Positions 17,742-25,530 of a stretch of DNA of 47,885 bases are shown here, piece by piece; position 1 is the first letter of the stretch, and each line of letters begins with the position of its first letter. The notes below the pieces were generated by a model, which was not told where the DNA came from, made no database searches, and worked only from the letters and a program-made list of their open reading frames with translations. This DNA comes from Lachnospiraceae bacterium (GTDB lineage Bacteria; Bacillota; Clostridia; Lachnospirales; Lachnospiraceae): contig JAFUAB010000004.1 of the NCBI GenBank assembly GCA_017460885.1, forward strand, positions 1-47,885, given 5' to 3'. The position numbers were made by a program, and so were the translations under genes.

Positions 17742-19154
17742 ATGAAACAACTTGACTTAAAAGAATATATAAGAACCTCAGATGAGATATCGGCACTCCT
17801 TCAGGCGGCAAACGTGGGCAATATCGCCCGCGAAAAGATGACGCTGAAGGAGATGCTGCATTTTGAGCTGCTGAAATTTGCCATATATCTGGCGGATGCG
17901 GACGGGGATATGGATGAGCGCGAGCTTGAGGTGATCCGTACCACACTGGGGATAGACAGCTCCATCGAAGAGCTGACCGCCATGCGCAAGCGTGAGATCG
18001 AGGTCGGCAAATTCGGAGAAAAGATACCTTCGGTACTCAAATATCCGGTTCTCGCAGATGCCGCCCACAAGATAAGTCCCGATCCGTACCGCGGTCAGAA
18101 GGCAATGGTATTCTACGATACCTTCAAGCTTTTCGGGGAAACGATACTGGCGGTTCACAAGGAAGAAGCGGACGAAATGGAGGTAGCGCGGTTCACGGAG
18201 TACGTGTACCGTATGGAAAACTTCATCAAGAGCTACGGCATCTGGTACGCCGGAGACAACAAGATATACCGTCCCATCGAGCCTGCGATCGAGGAGACCG
18301 CGGAGAGTCAGGAGGAAAAGGCCGCAAAGCTCGAGGAGCTTCTTTCCGAATTTAACGGACTGACGGGACTCACGGGTGTCAAGCATCAGGTCAATTCGCT
18401 GGTTAATCTGATGAGGGTCCAGAAGATGCGCGAACAGCAGGGGCTTAAGGTTTCCGACGTGACCAAGCATATGGTCTTTTCCGGTAATCCCGGTACAGGC
18501 AAGACCACGGTAGCCAGGATGCTTGCAGAAATATATAAATATCTCGGTGTCCTTACCAGGGGACAGCTGGTAGAGGTTGACAGGGGAGGACTGGTCAAGG
18601 GCTTCATCGGACAGACCGCTACGAGAGTTCAGGAGGTCGTGGATGAAGCACTTGGAGGCATCCTCTTTATAGATGAGGCATATACGCTGACGGTCGGCAA
18701 GGGAGACGGCGACTTCGGACAGGAGGCGGTGGACACGCTGCTTAAGTCCATGGAGGATCACCGAGATGAGCTGATCGTGATAGTTGCAGGATATACCGAC
18801 CTGATGGAGCAGTTCCTCAATTCCAATCCGGGACTCAAGTCCAGGTTTTCCAATTTCATATTCTTTGAGGATTATACGGCCGACGAGCTGATGGACATCC
18901 TGCATAAGAATCTCGAGAAACAGGAGTACGTCCTGTCCAAAAAGGCCGAAAAGAAGGCCCGTCAGATGATCGAGGAGCGCGTTGCCAACAAGCCCGACAA
19001 TTTCGCAAACGCCCGCGATGTCCGAAACTTTATGGAGCATGCCATTTCAAATCATGCGACACGAGTTGTGGAGATCGAGAATGCAGATTCGGACAAAAGC
19101 ATCCTATCCACACTCGAAGTTGAGGATCTGCAGCCGTTTGATGAGAATATGTGA
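17742..19154 (+). CDS. TerB-like domain plus CbbX/SpoVK-type AAA+ ATPase
   Basis: The product has 470 residues. The N-terminal part (about 25-190) is helical with an acidic TerB-like motif, YLADADGDMDERELEVI. The AAA+ module starts near residue 205 (LTGLTGVKHQVNSLVNLM) and resembles CbbX/SpoVK ATPases. The Walker A is GNPGTGKTT (K254), the Walker B is ILFIDEAYTL (D311-E312), and an arginine-finger region reads GLKSRFSNFIFF. It is probably a remodelling ATPase; CbbX relatives act on Rubisco, but none is encoded here, so the client is unknown. The first AAA-ATPase-like/nuclease gene follows immediately downstream, and an upstream in-frame start for that gene would overlap this one. Confidence 0.85.
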   Translation: MKQLDLKEYIRTSDEISALLQAANVGNIAREKMTLKEMLHFELLKFAIYLADADGDMDERELEVIRTTLGIDSSIEELTAMRKREIEVGKFGEKIPSVLKYPVLADAAHKISPDPYRGQKAMVFYDTFKLFGETILAVHKEEADEMEVARFTEYVYRMENFIKSYGIWYAGDNKIYRPIEPAIEETAESQEEKAAKLEELLSEFNGLTGLTGVKHQVNSLVNLMRVQKMREQQGLKVSDVTKHMVFSGNPGTGKTTVARMLAEIYKYLGVLTRGQLVEVDRGGLVKGFIGQTATRVQEVVDEALGGILFIDEAYTLTVGKGDGDFGQEAVDTLLKSMEDHRDELIVIVAGYTDLMEQFLNSNPGLKSRFSNFIFFEDYTADELMDILHKNLEKQEYVLSKKAEKKARQMIEERVANKPDNFANARDVRNFMEHAISNHATRVVEIENADSDKSILSTLEVEDLQPFDENM

Positions 19155-19161
19155 TGCGGAT

Positions 19162-20931
19162 ATGAAGAAAATAGGGATAGGATACGAAAATTATAAACGT
19201 GTGATAGACGATAACTGTTATTTTGTTGATAAAACCCTGCTGATAAAGGATATCGTCGAAAAAGGCGGGATGACCACCCTTTTTACCCGTCCCAGGCGTT
19301 TTGGCAAAACTCTTGCCCTGTCCATGCTCCGTACCTTCCTCGAACTTGAATATGACCGGGAGGGAAACGTCGTCGACAACCGCCGTTATTTTGAGGGTAT
19401 GAAGATCATGGACTCGGGCGGTGACATCCTTGACATGATGGGGCGGTATCCCGTGATCAATATGTCGCTTAAAGGAGCTAAACAGAGGGATTTTTATAAT
19501 GCCTTTTCCATGCTGCGAAATGAGATCATTAGTGAATACGGAAGGCACAATTACCTTCTGGCGTCGGATGCCCTGGACGAAGGGGATAAGCTCCGATTTA
19601 GCGAGTTGGAACGCGGTGATCTTGACTGGGAGGAAAAACGTAAAGGCTTTAAGGACGGACAGGATGAGAAGGAGGCATTTGAGAAGGAAGTCGGTAAATA
19701 TGCCAATGCCCTTAAGACGTTGTCCATACTCTTAAAAAAGCATCATGGCCGGAACGTGATCATCCTGATCGACGAATACGACGTGCCGTTGGAGAACGCA
19801 TGGTTTTGCGGCTTCTATGATGAGATGGTGGACTTCATACGCTCATTTTTTGAATCGGCGCTTAAGACGAATGACGCGCTGGAGCGTGCCGTGGTAACGG
19901 GATGCCTCAGGATCAGCAGAGAGAGCATATTTACAGGCCTGAACAATCTGGTAGTTAATTCCATAAGAGGCAGCTCTTTTGGGGAATTTTTTGGATTTAC
20001 CCAGGAAGAGACCGAGGCTATGCTAATCGAATACGGTCTTGAGAACAATATCGGGCTTGTGAAGAAATGGTATGACGGATATCTTTTCGGTGAGGCCGAA
20101 GTATACAACCCCTGGAGCGTCACGTATTTTGTTTACGATCATATAAATGCACCCGGACGTTTCGCCGAACCCTACTGGGCCAACACGTCATCCAATTCGA
20201 TAATAAGGGAACTGATCGAGAATGCGGATGATGACGTGCGTAAGGAGTTGGATGAGCTGATAGGCGGCGGAACCATAGAGAAACAAATCCATGAGGAAAT
20301 AGCCTACGGGGACGTCCATGAAAACGAGGACAACCTCTGGAACTTCCTGTTCTTTACCGGATACATGAAGAAGGTGTTCGAAAGGCAGGAGGATGACGCC
20401 GTCTATCTGACCATGTGCATTCCCAACACGGAGGTCAAAAGTATATACAAAAATCAGATCAGCAGCTGGTTTAAAAAAGTAGTCAAAAGCACAGGCATGG
20501 ATGAGCTGCATCAGGCGATTTTTGACAAGGACACGGAGAGGATGTCCGACTTTGTGAGCGACTTGTTGGCGAAGAGCATCTCCACCTTTGACAGCGAGGA
20601 GTCATTCTATCACGGGAATTTCCTCTCGATCCTGAACGGAGTGCCGCGTTACACTGCTCGGTCCAACAGGGAGGAAGGGATCGGACGTCCTGACGTGGTT
20701 CTCTATCCGCTGCGCCCGAAGGATCCGGCCTATGTCTTTGAGATCAAGATCTGCAAAAAGTATAACGAGATGGAAAATGGCATACGCGAAGCTTTCGACC
20801 AGATCCGGGACAGGAAGTATGAAGAGGGAATCCTCGAGGATGGCTACGCAGGGGTAATCTCCTATGGAATCTGCTTCTGCAAAAAGAGCTGCATCGTGGA
20901 GCTGTATTCCCCAAGTAACAGTAACGGGTAA
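19162..20931 (+). CDS. AAA-ATPase-like protein with C-terminal PD-(D/E)XK nuclease domain, paralog 1
   Basis: The product has 589 residues from ATG 19162, which matches the family's usual opening (MKKIGIGYENYK...YFVDKT). In-frame upstream starts overlap the previous gene. The modified P-loop is RPRRFGKT (residues 43-50). The Walker B is ILIDEYD (D204-E205). The family motif KKWYDGY..G..EVYNPWSV is present. The C-terminal nuclease-like core is GRPDVV (D511) and FEIK (E527, K529). This matches the AAA-ATPase_like (PF09820) plus PDDEXK_9 (PF08011) architecture, whose biological role is not established. It is one of three such genes in the window. A short GISQ-repeat gene follows 72 bases downstream. 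Confidence 0.88.
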   Translation: MKKIGIGYENYKRVIDDNCYFVDKTLLIKDIVEKGGMTTLFTRPRRFGKTLALSMLRTFLELEYDREGNVVDNRRYFEGMKIMDSGGDILDMMGRYPVINMSLKGAKQRDFYNAFSMLRNEIISEYGRHNYLLASDALDEGDKLRFSELERGDLDWEEKRKGFKDGQDEKEAFEKEVGKYANALKTLSILLKKHHGRNVIILIDEYDVPLENAWFCGFYDEMVDFIRSFFESALKTNDALERAVVTGCLRISRESIFTGLNNLVVNSIRGSSFGEFFGFTQEETEAMLIEYGLENNIGLVKKWYDGYLFGEAEVYNPWSVTYFVYDHINAPGRFAEPYWANTSSNSIIRELIENADDDVRKELDELIGGGTIEKQIHEEIAYGDVHENEDNLWNFLFFTGYMKKVFERQEDDAVYLTMCIPNTEVKSIYKNQISSWFKKVVKSTGMDELHQAIFDKDTERMSDFVSDLLAKSISTFDSEESFYHGNFLSILNGVPRYTARSNREEGIGRPDVVLYPLRPKDPAYVFEIKICKKYNEMENGIREAFDQIRDRKYEEGILEDGYAGVISYGICFCKKSCIVELYSPSNSNG

Positions 20932-21003
20932 CGAAGGTATAAAAGAGCAAATAGGTATACTCCGGCCAGTTCTAATCCGGAGATTGTTAAGGAGGTGGAA
21001 TCC

Positions 21004-21228
21004 ATGCCCAGTATGAGCCAGGTAATCTATAATAGAGGACTAACAGAAGGAATATCTCAGGGAATATCGCAAGGAATATCTCAGGGAATATCTCAAGGCA
21101 GAGAAGAAGGTCAGAACCAGCTTATTGAGGCATTTAACCGCCTACAAAAAGGAGAGAGCCGCGAAGACATCATCAAATCGGGAATTGATGAGCATACGGT
21201 TGATCTGGCTATGACCCTTCGCAAATGA
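21004..21228 (+). CDS. Small GISQ-repeat protein resembling the tail of Rpn/PD-(D/E)XK proteins
   Basis: The product has 74 residues from ATG 21004, with AAGGAGG eight bases upstream; a GTG nine bases earlier overlaps the ribosome site and is less likely. Residues 16-31 are four copies of GISQ, followed by REEGQNQLIEAFNRLQKGE and a helical segment ending EHTVDLAMTLRK. Repeats of the G-x-x-x type followed by a helical tail are common at the C-terminus of Rpn-type nucleases; here the tail has its own start. It may be a detached domain, a partner of the neighbouring ATPase-nucleases, or a remnant of a larger gene. Confidence 0.6.
   Translation: MPSMSQVIYNRGLTEGISQGISQGISQGISQGREEGQNQLIEAFNRLQKGESREDIIKSGIDEHTVDLAMTLRK
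21049..21096 (+). repeat. Four 12-bp in-frame tandem repeats
   Basis: Units begin at 21049, 21061, 21073 and 21085 with consensus GGAATATCTCA(G/A). They encode GISQ four times. Copy-number change by slippage would lengthen or shorten the protein without shifting the frame. Confidence 0.85.
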
Positions 21229-21443
21229 ATGTATCTCCTGAAAGAAGGAGGAGGAGACGATTGACGGTCGGTTCCTTCGTCGCTTATTTGAACCGAAGTC
21301 GGCAAGAACAAGCCTTCTCTTATCGATTACACTATTTGGACGATAAAATTTGTCGCTCATACGGATGATTTCGAAGTTCCTGATTAATAAAATCAAAACA
21401 TCTACAGAAGTGTCTTTGAGACAATGGATAAGGAGGTAAGGGT

Positions 21444-23165
21444 ATGGATCAGAATCTTCGTAAGCTTCCGACAGGGATACAGAATTTCGAAAAACTGAGA
21501 ACTGAGAATTGCATATATATAGATAAGACTGCATATATTTATGAGCTGACCAGAAGTGCTGCCCCTTATTTCCTGAGTCGTCCCCGCCGTTTCGGAAAGA
21601 GCCTTCTTTTATCCACAATGAAGGCATATTTTGAGGGTAAGCGCGAGCTTTTTGAGGGGTTGGCAATCACTGAACTAACTAAAGATGATCCCGATGCCTT
21701 TGCGGAATATCCGGTATTTTATTTTGATTTCAACGGAGCTAATTACGATAAGGTAAAAGGCAGCCCGGAACAGATCAGACAGAATACGGCTAAGATGACA
21801 TCCGGAAAAAATGATTCTTCTGATACTGATACTGATACGGATAAGGATTCAGATACTTCTGAAATCAGGCAGCCTGTTGAGGAAGTGTTGGACTTCCATC
21901 TGCGAAAATGGGAAAAAATATATGGTTCCGATCCGGCCAATAAAACCTTGTCATCCAGATTTCAGTATCTATTGGATATTGCCACTCAAAAATACGGCCG
22001 CAAGGCAGTAGTCCTTGTTGATGAATATGATAAGCCACTGCTTGAATCCGATCCTGTACTTGATGAATACAACAGGGCGGTTTTCAAAGGGTTTTTCGGT
22101 ACATTAAAGAGCTATGACGGGTATCTGAAATTTGTATTCATTACCGGAGTTACAAAGTTCAGTAAGGTCAGTATATTCAGTGATCTGAATCAGCTGGTCG
22201 ACATTTCCATGGACGAAAGATATTCGGGAATATGCGGGATATCCGAAGCGGAAATCAGGAATAACCTTTGTCCCGAAGTAGAAGCGTTGGCCCAAAGACG
22301 GGAATTAACAGTTGAAGAATGCTTTGGCAAGCTTAAATCTATGTATGACGGTTATCATTTCGCGGAGATCAGTGACGGAATGTATAACCCGTTCAGTCTC
22401 CTGAATGCCTTCTCGGAGAGGAAATTCGGCTTCTACTGGTTTGAATCCGGTACACCGACCTTTTTGATCCAAAAGATGAAAGAAACAAGGTTTGACCCGA
22501 AGACCATAACGGAATCTCAGATATATGCGGATGAAAAAACCATATCCGATTACAGGACGGATAATCGCAATCCCGTTCCGCTTCTGTATCAGACAGGATA
22601 TCTGACTGTCAAGGATTACAATAAGAAGTATAACAGCTATATTTTGGGATATCCTAATGACGAAGTAAAATACGGATTTTTGGATAGTCTGGTTCCTCTG
22701 CTTCTTCATCAGGATGAGCAGGATCAGCAAGAAGAAGCGCCACTTAATGTGGTCTCCTTTGGAATGGATCTTGATTCCGGAAATCTTGACAACATACGCG
22801 ACCGTCTGACTGCACTCTTTGCTTCTCTCCCTTATCCGGAGGGAGATCCGAAGTATTTTGATAAGTATGTGGAACGTGATTTTCAGAATGTGATCTATAT
22901 AACCTTTATGCTGTTGGGACAGTATGTAAAAACACAGGTACACAACGCTGTCGGTCGTGCGGATGTCATAGTCGAGACTGACAATTATGTCTATATCTTT
23001 GAATTTAAACGTGACAAAACCGCAGCCGAGGCTCTGCAGCAGATTGAAGAAAAAGGTTATGCATTGCCTTATTCCGCCGATCCGCGGACGATATTTAAGA
23101 TCGGCGTGAACTTCGATTCATCAAAAAGAAATATCAACGAGTGGGAAGTACTTGGGGAAAGCTGA
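21444..23165 (+). CDS. AAA-ATPase-like protein with C-terminal PD-(D/E)XK nuclease domain, paralog 2
   Basis: The product has 573 residues; AAGGAGG precedes ATG 21444. It opens LPTGIQNFEKLRTENCIYIDKT. The P-loop is RPRRFGKS (46-53), the Walker B is VLVDEYD (D193-E194), and sensor-like FITGVTKFSKVSIFSDLNQL and KSMYDGYHF...YNPFSLL follow. The C-terminal nuclease core is GRADVI (D507) and FEFK (E520, K522). An Asp/Thr-rich insert (about 125-140, built on DT repeats) interrupts the ATPase half and looks like slippage. It is only distantly similar to paralog 1, so these are not recent duplicates. The stop codon lies inside a family A-type hairpin. Function unknown. Confidence 0.88.
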   Translation: MDQNLRKLPTGIQNFEKLRTENCIYIDKTAYIYELTRSAAPYFLSRPRRFGKSLLLSTMKAYFEGKRELFEGLAITELTKDDPDAFAEYPVFYFDFNGANYDKVKGSPEQIRQNTAKMTSGKNDSSDTDTDTDKDSDTSEIRQPVEEVLDFHLRKWEKIYGSDPANKTLSSRFQYLLDIATQKYGRKAVVLVDEYDKPLLESDPVLDEYNRAVFKGFFGTLKSYDGYLKFVFITGVTKFSKVSIFSDLNQLVDISMDERYSGICGISEAEIRNNLCPEVEALAQRRELTVEECFGKLKSMYDGYHFAEISDGMYNPFSLLNAFSERKFGFYWFESGTPTFLIQKMKETRFDPKTITESQIYADEKTISDYRTDNRNPVPLLYQTGYLTVKDYNKKYNSYILGYPNDEVKYGFLDSLVPLLLHQDEQDQQEEAPLNVVSFGMDLDSGNLDNIRDRLTALFASLPYPEGDPKYFDKYVERDFQNVIYITFMLLGQYVKTQVHNAVGRADVIVETDNYVYIFEFKRDKTAAEALQQIEEKGYALPYSADPRTIFKIGVNFDSSKRNINEWEVLGES

Positions 23166-23180
23166 TTAATTCAGCGTTTC
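23157..23180 (+). repeat. Solo family A-type hairpin at the stop codon of paralog 2
   Basis: GAAAGCTGA pairs with TCAGCGTTTC (one bulge) around TTAA. The stop TGA is part of the left arm. The sequence resembles hairpin A of the element at 24434-24459 (AAACGCT-GATTAA-AGCGTTT). Confidence 0.55.
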
Positions 23181-23182
23181 AC

Positions 23183-23262
23183 TTACATCCCCATCATTTT
23201 GGTCATAAGATCCTTCGCTTTATTTTCGCCCTTCTTTTCTCCACTTGCCTCGCCTTTTTGGA
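23183..23262 (-). pseudogene. Remnant of a nuclease-type C-terminal tail
   Basis: Read on the minus strand, this stretch encodes KGEASGEKKGENKAKDLM then TKMMGM and a TAA stop at 23183-23185. The Lys/Glu/Gly-rich run and the NKAKDLMTKM segment resemble the tail of the Rpn-like protein at 24670-25524 (RKEERKDAIVDNIKSLMQNM). The upstream part of the frame runs straight into the family B repeat at 23261, so the rest of the gene is missing. It is short, and the similarity is by eye. Confidence 0.35.
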
Positions 23263-23367
23263 CACTTGGGGACGGAGTCACAGTGTCATAATCGGGGACG
23301 GTTCCTGCCGCATGCAGGAACCGTCCCCTTGTTTTGTTTTGACACTCTGACTCCGTCCCTGAGTGTC
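23261..23367 (+). repeat. Family B 107-bp nested palindrome, copy 1
   Basis: The inner stem pairs GGGGACGGTTCCTGC (23294-23308) with its exact complement (23314-23328). An outer imperfect stem pairs the first 28 bases (GACACTTGGGGACGGAGTCA...) with the last 28. The copy at 41871-41977 has the same length and nearly the same sequence. Broken genes lie on both sides: the nuclease-tail remnant to the left and the 5'-truncated GH130 gene to the right. Confidence 0.85.
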
Positions 23368-23375
23368 ATCCCTAT

Positions 23376-24176
23376 GTGTATCTCGGACGAAGCGAGGATG
23401 CCATTCACTGGGAATTTGAGCCAGAGAAGGTTCAGTTCGTGGACGAGGACGGCAAGCCTTTCATGCCCGTGTATGCTTACGACCCCAGACTTGTTAAGGT
23501 TGAGGATACATATTATATAATCTGGTGCGGAGATTTCTACGGAGCATCCATAGGAATTGCAAAGACAACCGACTTCAAGACATTTACCAGGATTGAGAAT
23601 CCTTTCATTCCGTTCAACCGTAACGCGGTTCTTTTCCCGAGAAAGATAAACGGCAACTTCGTGATGTTATCCCGTCCTTCGGATTCCGGACATACACCCT
23701 TCGGTGACATTTTCCTCAGCGAGTCGCCCGACATGACCTATTGGGGCAAGCATCGCCACGTAATGAGCCGCGGCAGCGAATGGTGGGAATCCGTCAAGAT
23801 CGGCGGCGGAGCAGCTCCCATTGAGACCAGCGAGGGCTGGCTGCTGTTCTATCACGGCGTGAGCAGCACCTGCAACGGCCTGGTTTATTCAATCGGCGGA
23901 GCAATACTCGACATCGATCAGCCTTCGATCGTGAAGTATCGCTGTGAAAACTTCATCCTCACGCCTGAGGCAGTATACGAGGAGAGAGGATTCGTGCCTA
24001 ATGTTGTATTCCCCTGCGCAACTATCCATGATTCCGAGACGAACAGGATCGCTCTGTATTACGGAGCAGCTGACAGCGTAGTCGGACTTGCATTCTGCAA
24101 TGCTGATGACATCATTGATTACATTAAGGATCACAGCGTTGTTACCCAGAGTGACACGGAAGTAGGCCGCAGATAA
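23376..24176 (+). pseudogene. GH130 glycoside phosphorylase, 5'-truncated
   Basis: The 266 codons read as a glycoside hydrolase family 130 protein (mannoside phosphorylase type), with YAYDPRLVKVEDTYYIIWCGD, NRNAVLFPRKINGNFVMLSRPSD, SEWWESVKIGGGAAPIETSEGWLLFYHG and EERGFVPNVVFPC. Family members are usually over 300 residues and carry an N-terminal beta-propeller blade. Here the frame begins in the middle of a blade (VYLGRSEDAIHWEF) two codons after the family B repeat ends, and no ribosome site precedes the GTG at 23376. The missing part is about 50-70 residues by my estimate. The rest of the frame is uninterrupted, so the loss is probably recent. A good terminator follows. Confidence 0.75.
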
Positions 24177-24178
24177 AA

Positions 24179-24207
24179 TGTGTCAACGGGACGGTTCTGT
24201 TGACACA
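24179..24207 (+). repeat. Family B short hairpin after the GH130 remnant
   Basis: TGTGTCAAC pairs with GTTGACACA around GGGACGGTTCT. It starts two bases after the GH130 stop codon. The core GGGACGGTTCT is shared with 11043-11124. Confidence 0.75.
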
Positions 24208-24243
24208 TAATACGTTTTCCACAGCAGGTGATATCAAATATGT

Positions 24244-24269
24244 AACCCCGGTAATATGCTGCCGGGGTT
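24244..24269 (+). terminator. Intrinsic terminator after the GH130 remnant
   Basis: AACCCCGG pairs with CCGGGGTT around a ten-base loop and is followed at once by ATTTTATT. It is independent of the repeat families and is probably the original terminator of the GH130 transcript. Confidence 0.8.
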
Positions 24270-24297
24270 ATTTTATTGATAAAAATCATCTCCGAAT

Positions 24298-24361
24298 TGA
24301 CACCTGGGGACGGAGTCAGAGGTTCATAATGACACTCAGGGACGGAGTCAGTGGTTCATAA
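24298..24361 (+). repeat. Family B tandem direct repeat (two 32-bp units)
   Basis: Units at 24298-24329 and 24330-24361 both read TGACAC followed by (T/A)GGGACGGAGTCAG and end GGTTCATAA. They match the outer arm of the 107-bp palindromes but lie in direct orientation, so they cannot form the large hairpin. Confidence 0.8.
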
Positions 24362-24433
24362 TTGAAGTACCTAATGAGATGCGCCGGCGATACTTCGCCG
24401 GCGTATTGTATCACCTGAATATACGGTTCCTTA

Positions 24434-24558
24434 GGGAAACGCTGATTAAAGCGTTTCCCGCGCCGGATTTTCGATGCGAAGCATCAATTTCCACTGAAAA
24501 TCCGTGCGCATCCGTGCGGAGCTCTAAGGAAAGACTGAATTAATCAGTCTTTCCTTAG
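24434..24558 (+). repeat. Three-hairpin repeat element, family A, copy 2
   Basis: Hairpin A (24434-24459) pairs GGGAAACGCT with AGCGTTTCCC around GATTAA. The core (24460-24509) pairs GCGCCGGATTTT with AAAATCCGTGCGC and contains GATGCGAAGCATC. Hairpin B (24524-24558) is a perfect 15-bp stem, CTAAGGAAAGACTGA with its complement. The core stem differs from copy 1 at one pair (T-A here, G-C there), and pairing is kept. It lies upstream of the nuclease gene at 24670 and is inverted relative to copy 3. Confidence 0.85.
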
Positions 24559-24590
24559 CATAGATTTAGTGCGGTGGTTCTGATATAATA

Positions 24591-24599
24591 AAGTTGTAT
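24591..24599 (+). promoter_or_regulatory. Extended -10 promoter for the Rpn-like nuclease gene
   Basis: TGA followed by TATAAT is a consensus extended -10 (TGnTATAAT). No good -35 is seen, as is common for extended -10 promoters. It lies 33 bases after the family A copy 2 element and 70 bases before the ATG. Confidence 0.55.
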
Positions 24600-24669
24600 C
24601 CACATGGTAGTGGTCGCCGGGTAAGATTCCGAAGCGGCTTGATGATATACGGATCGGAAGCAGGAATTT

Positions 24670-25524
24670 ATGTCAGAAAGGAATCATTGGCATCCGGCGT
24701 TTGTCGGAGCCACCGAGTGGGAACTGAAAAAGAATAAAAAAGATCTTATCTTTGAACCGGAACATCAACTGAGTAAGGAGCCGTTGAGAGTCGATATGCT
24801 TGTAGTGAAGAAGGCCCCTGATGCAGTGATCGAAAATGAGATTGGGAAGATATTTAAGACACATAATCTCATGGAATTCAAGGGCTATGGCGACAGCTTT
24901 TCGATAGACGATTATCACAAAGTTGTGGGATATGCGTGTATCTATAAGGCACTTGGAAAGCATGTGAATGAGATCACGGCAGAGGAAGTGACAATAACTG
25001 TAATGCGTGATACATTTCCGCGTGAGTTGGTTAAGCATTTAGAGAAAAACGGGATCAGCTTTGAAGAAAAATATCCGGGTATCTATTACATTACTGGGAA
25101 TGTGATGTTTGCCATGCAGTTTATAGTAACATCCCGGTTAGATAGAGAAAAGCATAATGTACTTCGGATATTGAGAAGAAATGCCGAAAGAAGTGATGTG
25201 GAGAAATTCATTCTGGAAGCAAGGCTGGCAAAGGATAAGGATGATCTGCATAACGTAGACGCGGTGCTGCAGGTCAGTGTGGCAGCAAACAAGGCTCTGT
25301 ATGAGGAAATCAGAAAGGAGGACGAAATGTGCCAGGCATTGAGAGATTTGATGAGTGATGAGATAGAAAAGGAAGTTGCAGAAGGGCGTAAGGAAGAACG
25401 GAAAGATGCTATAGTCGATAATATAAAGAGTCTGATGCAAAACATGAAATGGACTGCCGAGCAGGCTACGAAGGCTCTTGGTATTTCCGATTCCGAACAG
25501 TCAAAATATATTGCAATGCTGTGA
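24670..25524 (+). CDS. Rpn-like PD-(D/E)XK nuclease-family protein
   Basis: The product has 284 residues; AGGAA precedes ATG 24670. The N-terminal half has a PD-(D/E)XK-like pattern: RVDMLVVKK (aspartate), then NEIGKIFKTHNLMEFKG (E and EFK) and YHKVVGYACIYKA. The C-terminal part is charged and helical, with a KEVAEGRKEERKDA stretch and the tail VDNIKSLMQNMKWTAEQAT. This layout fits the Rpn/YhgA-type recombination-promoting nuclease group and related proteins that are abundant in Lachnospiraceae. Activity is unproven. The gene is bracketed by inverted family A elements (24434-24558 and 25531-25650), so gene and repeats together look like one unit. Family assignment is by motif and layout only. 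Confidence 0.65.
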   Translation: MSERNHWHPAFVGATEWELKKNKKDLIFEPEHQLSKEPLRVDMLVVKKAPDAVIENEIGKIFKTHNLMEFKGYGDSFSIDDYHKVVGYACIYKALGKHVNEITAEEVTITVMRDTFPRELVKHLEKNGISFEEKYPGIYYITGNVMFAMQFIVTSRLDREKHNVLRILRRNAERSDVEKFILEARLAKDKDDLHNVDAVLQVSVAANKALYEEIRKEDEMCQALRDLMSDEIEKEVAEGRKEERKDAIVDNIKSLMQNMKWTAEQATKALGISDSEQSKYIAML

Positions 25525-25530
25525 TGTTTT

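Noticed and set aside
17778-19040. 420-codon minus-strand frame opposite the CbbX-like gene
   Set aside because: The plus-strand product has Walker A and B motifs; the minus-strand translation shows no recognisable family or start signal.
21261-21368. 35-codon frame with a TTG start after AGGAGGAGG, upstream of paralog 2
   Set aside because: The ribosome site is attractive, but the peptide matches nothing I know and the start codon is weak. The 21229-21443 gap otherwise shows no feature.
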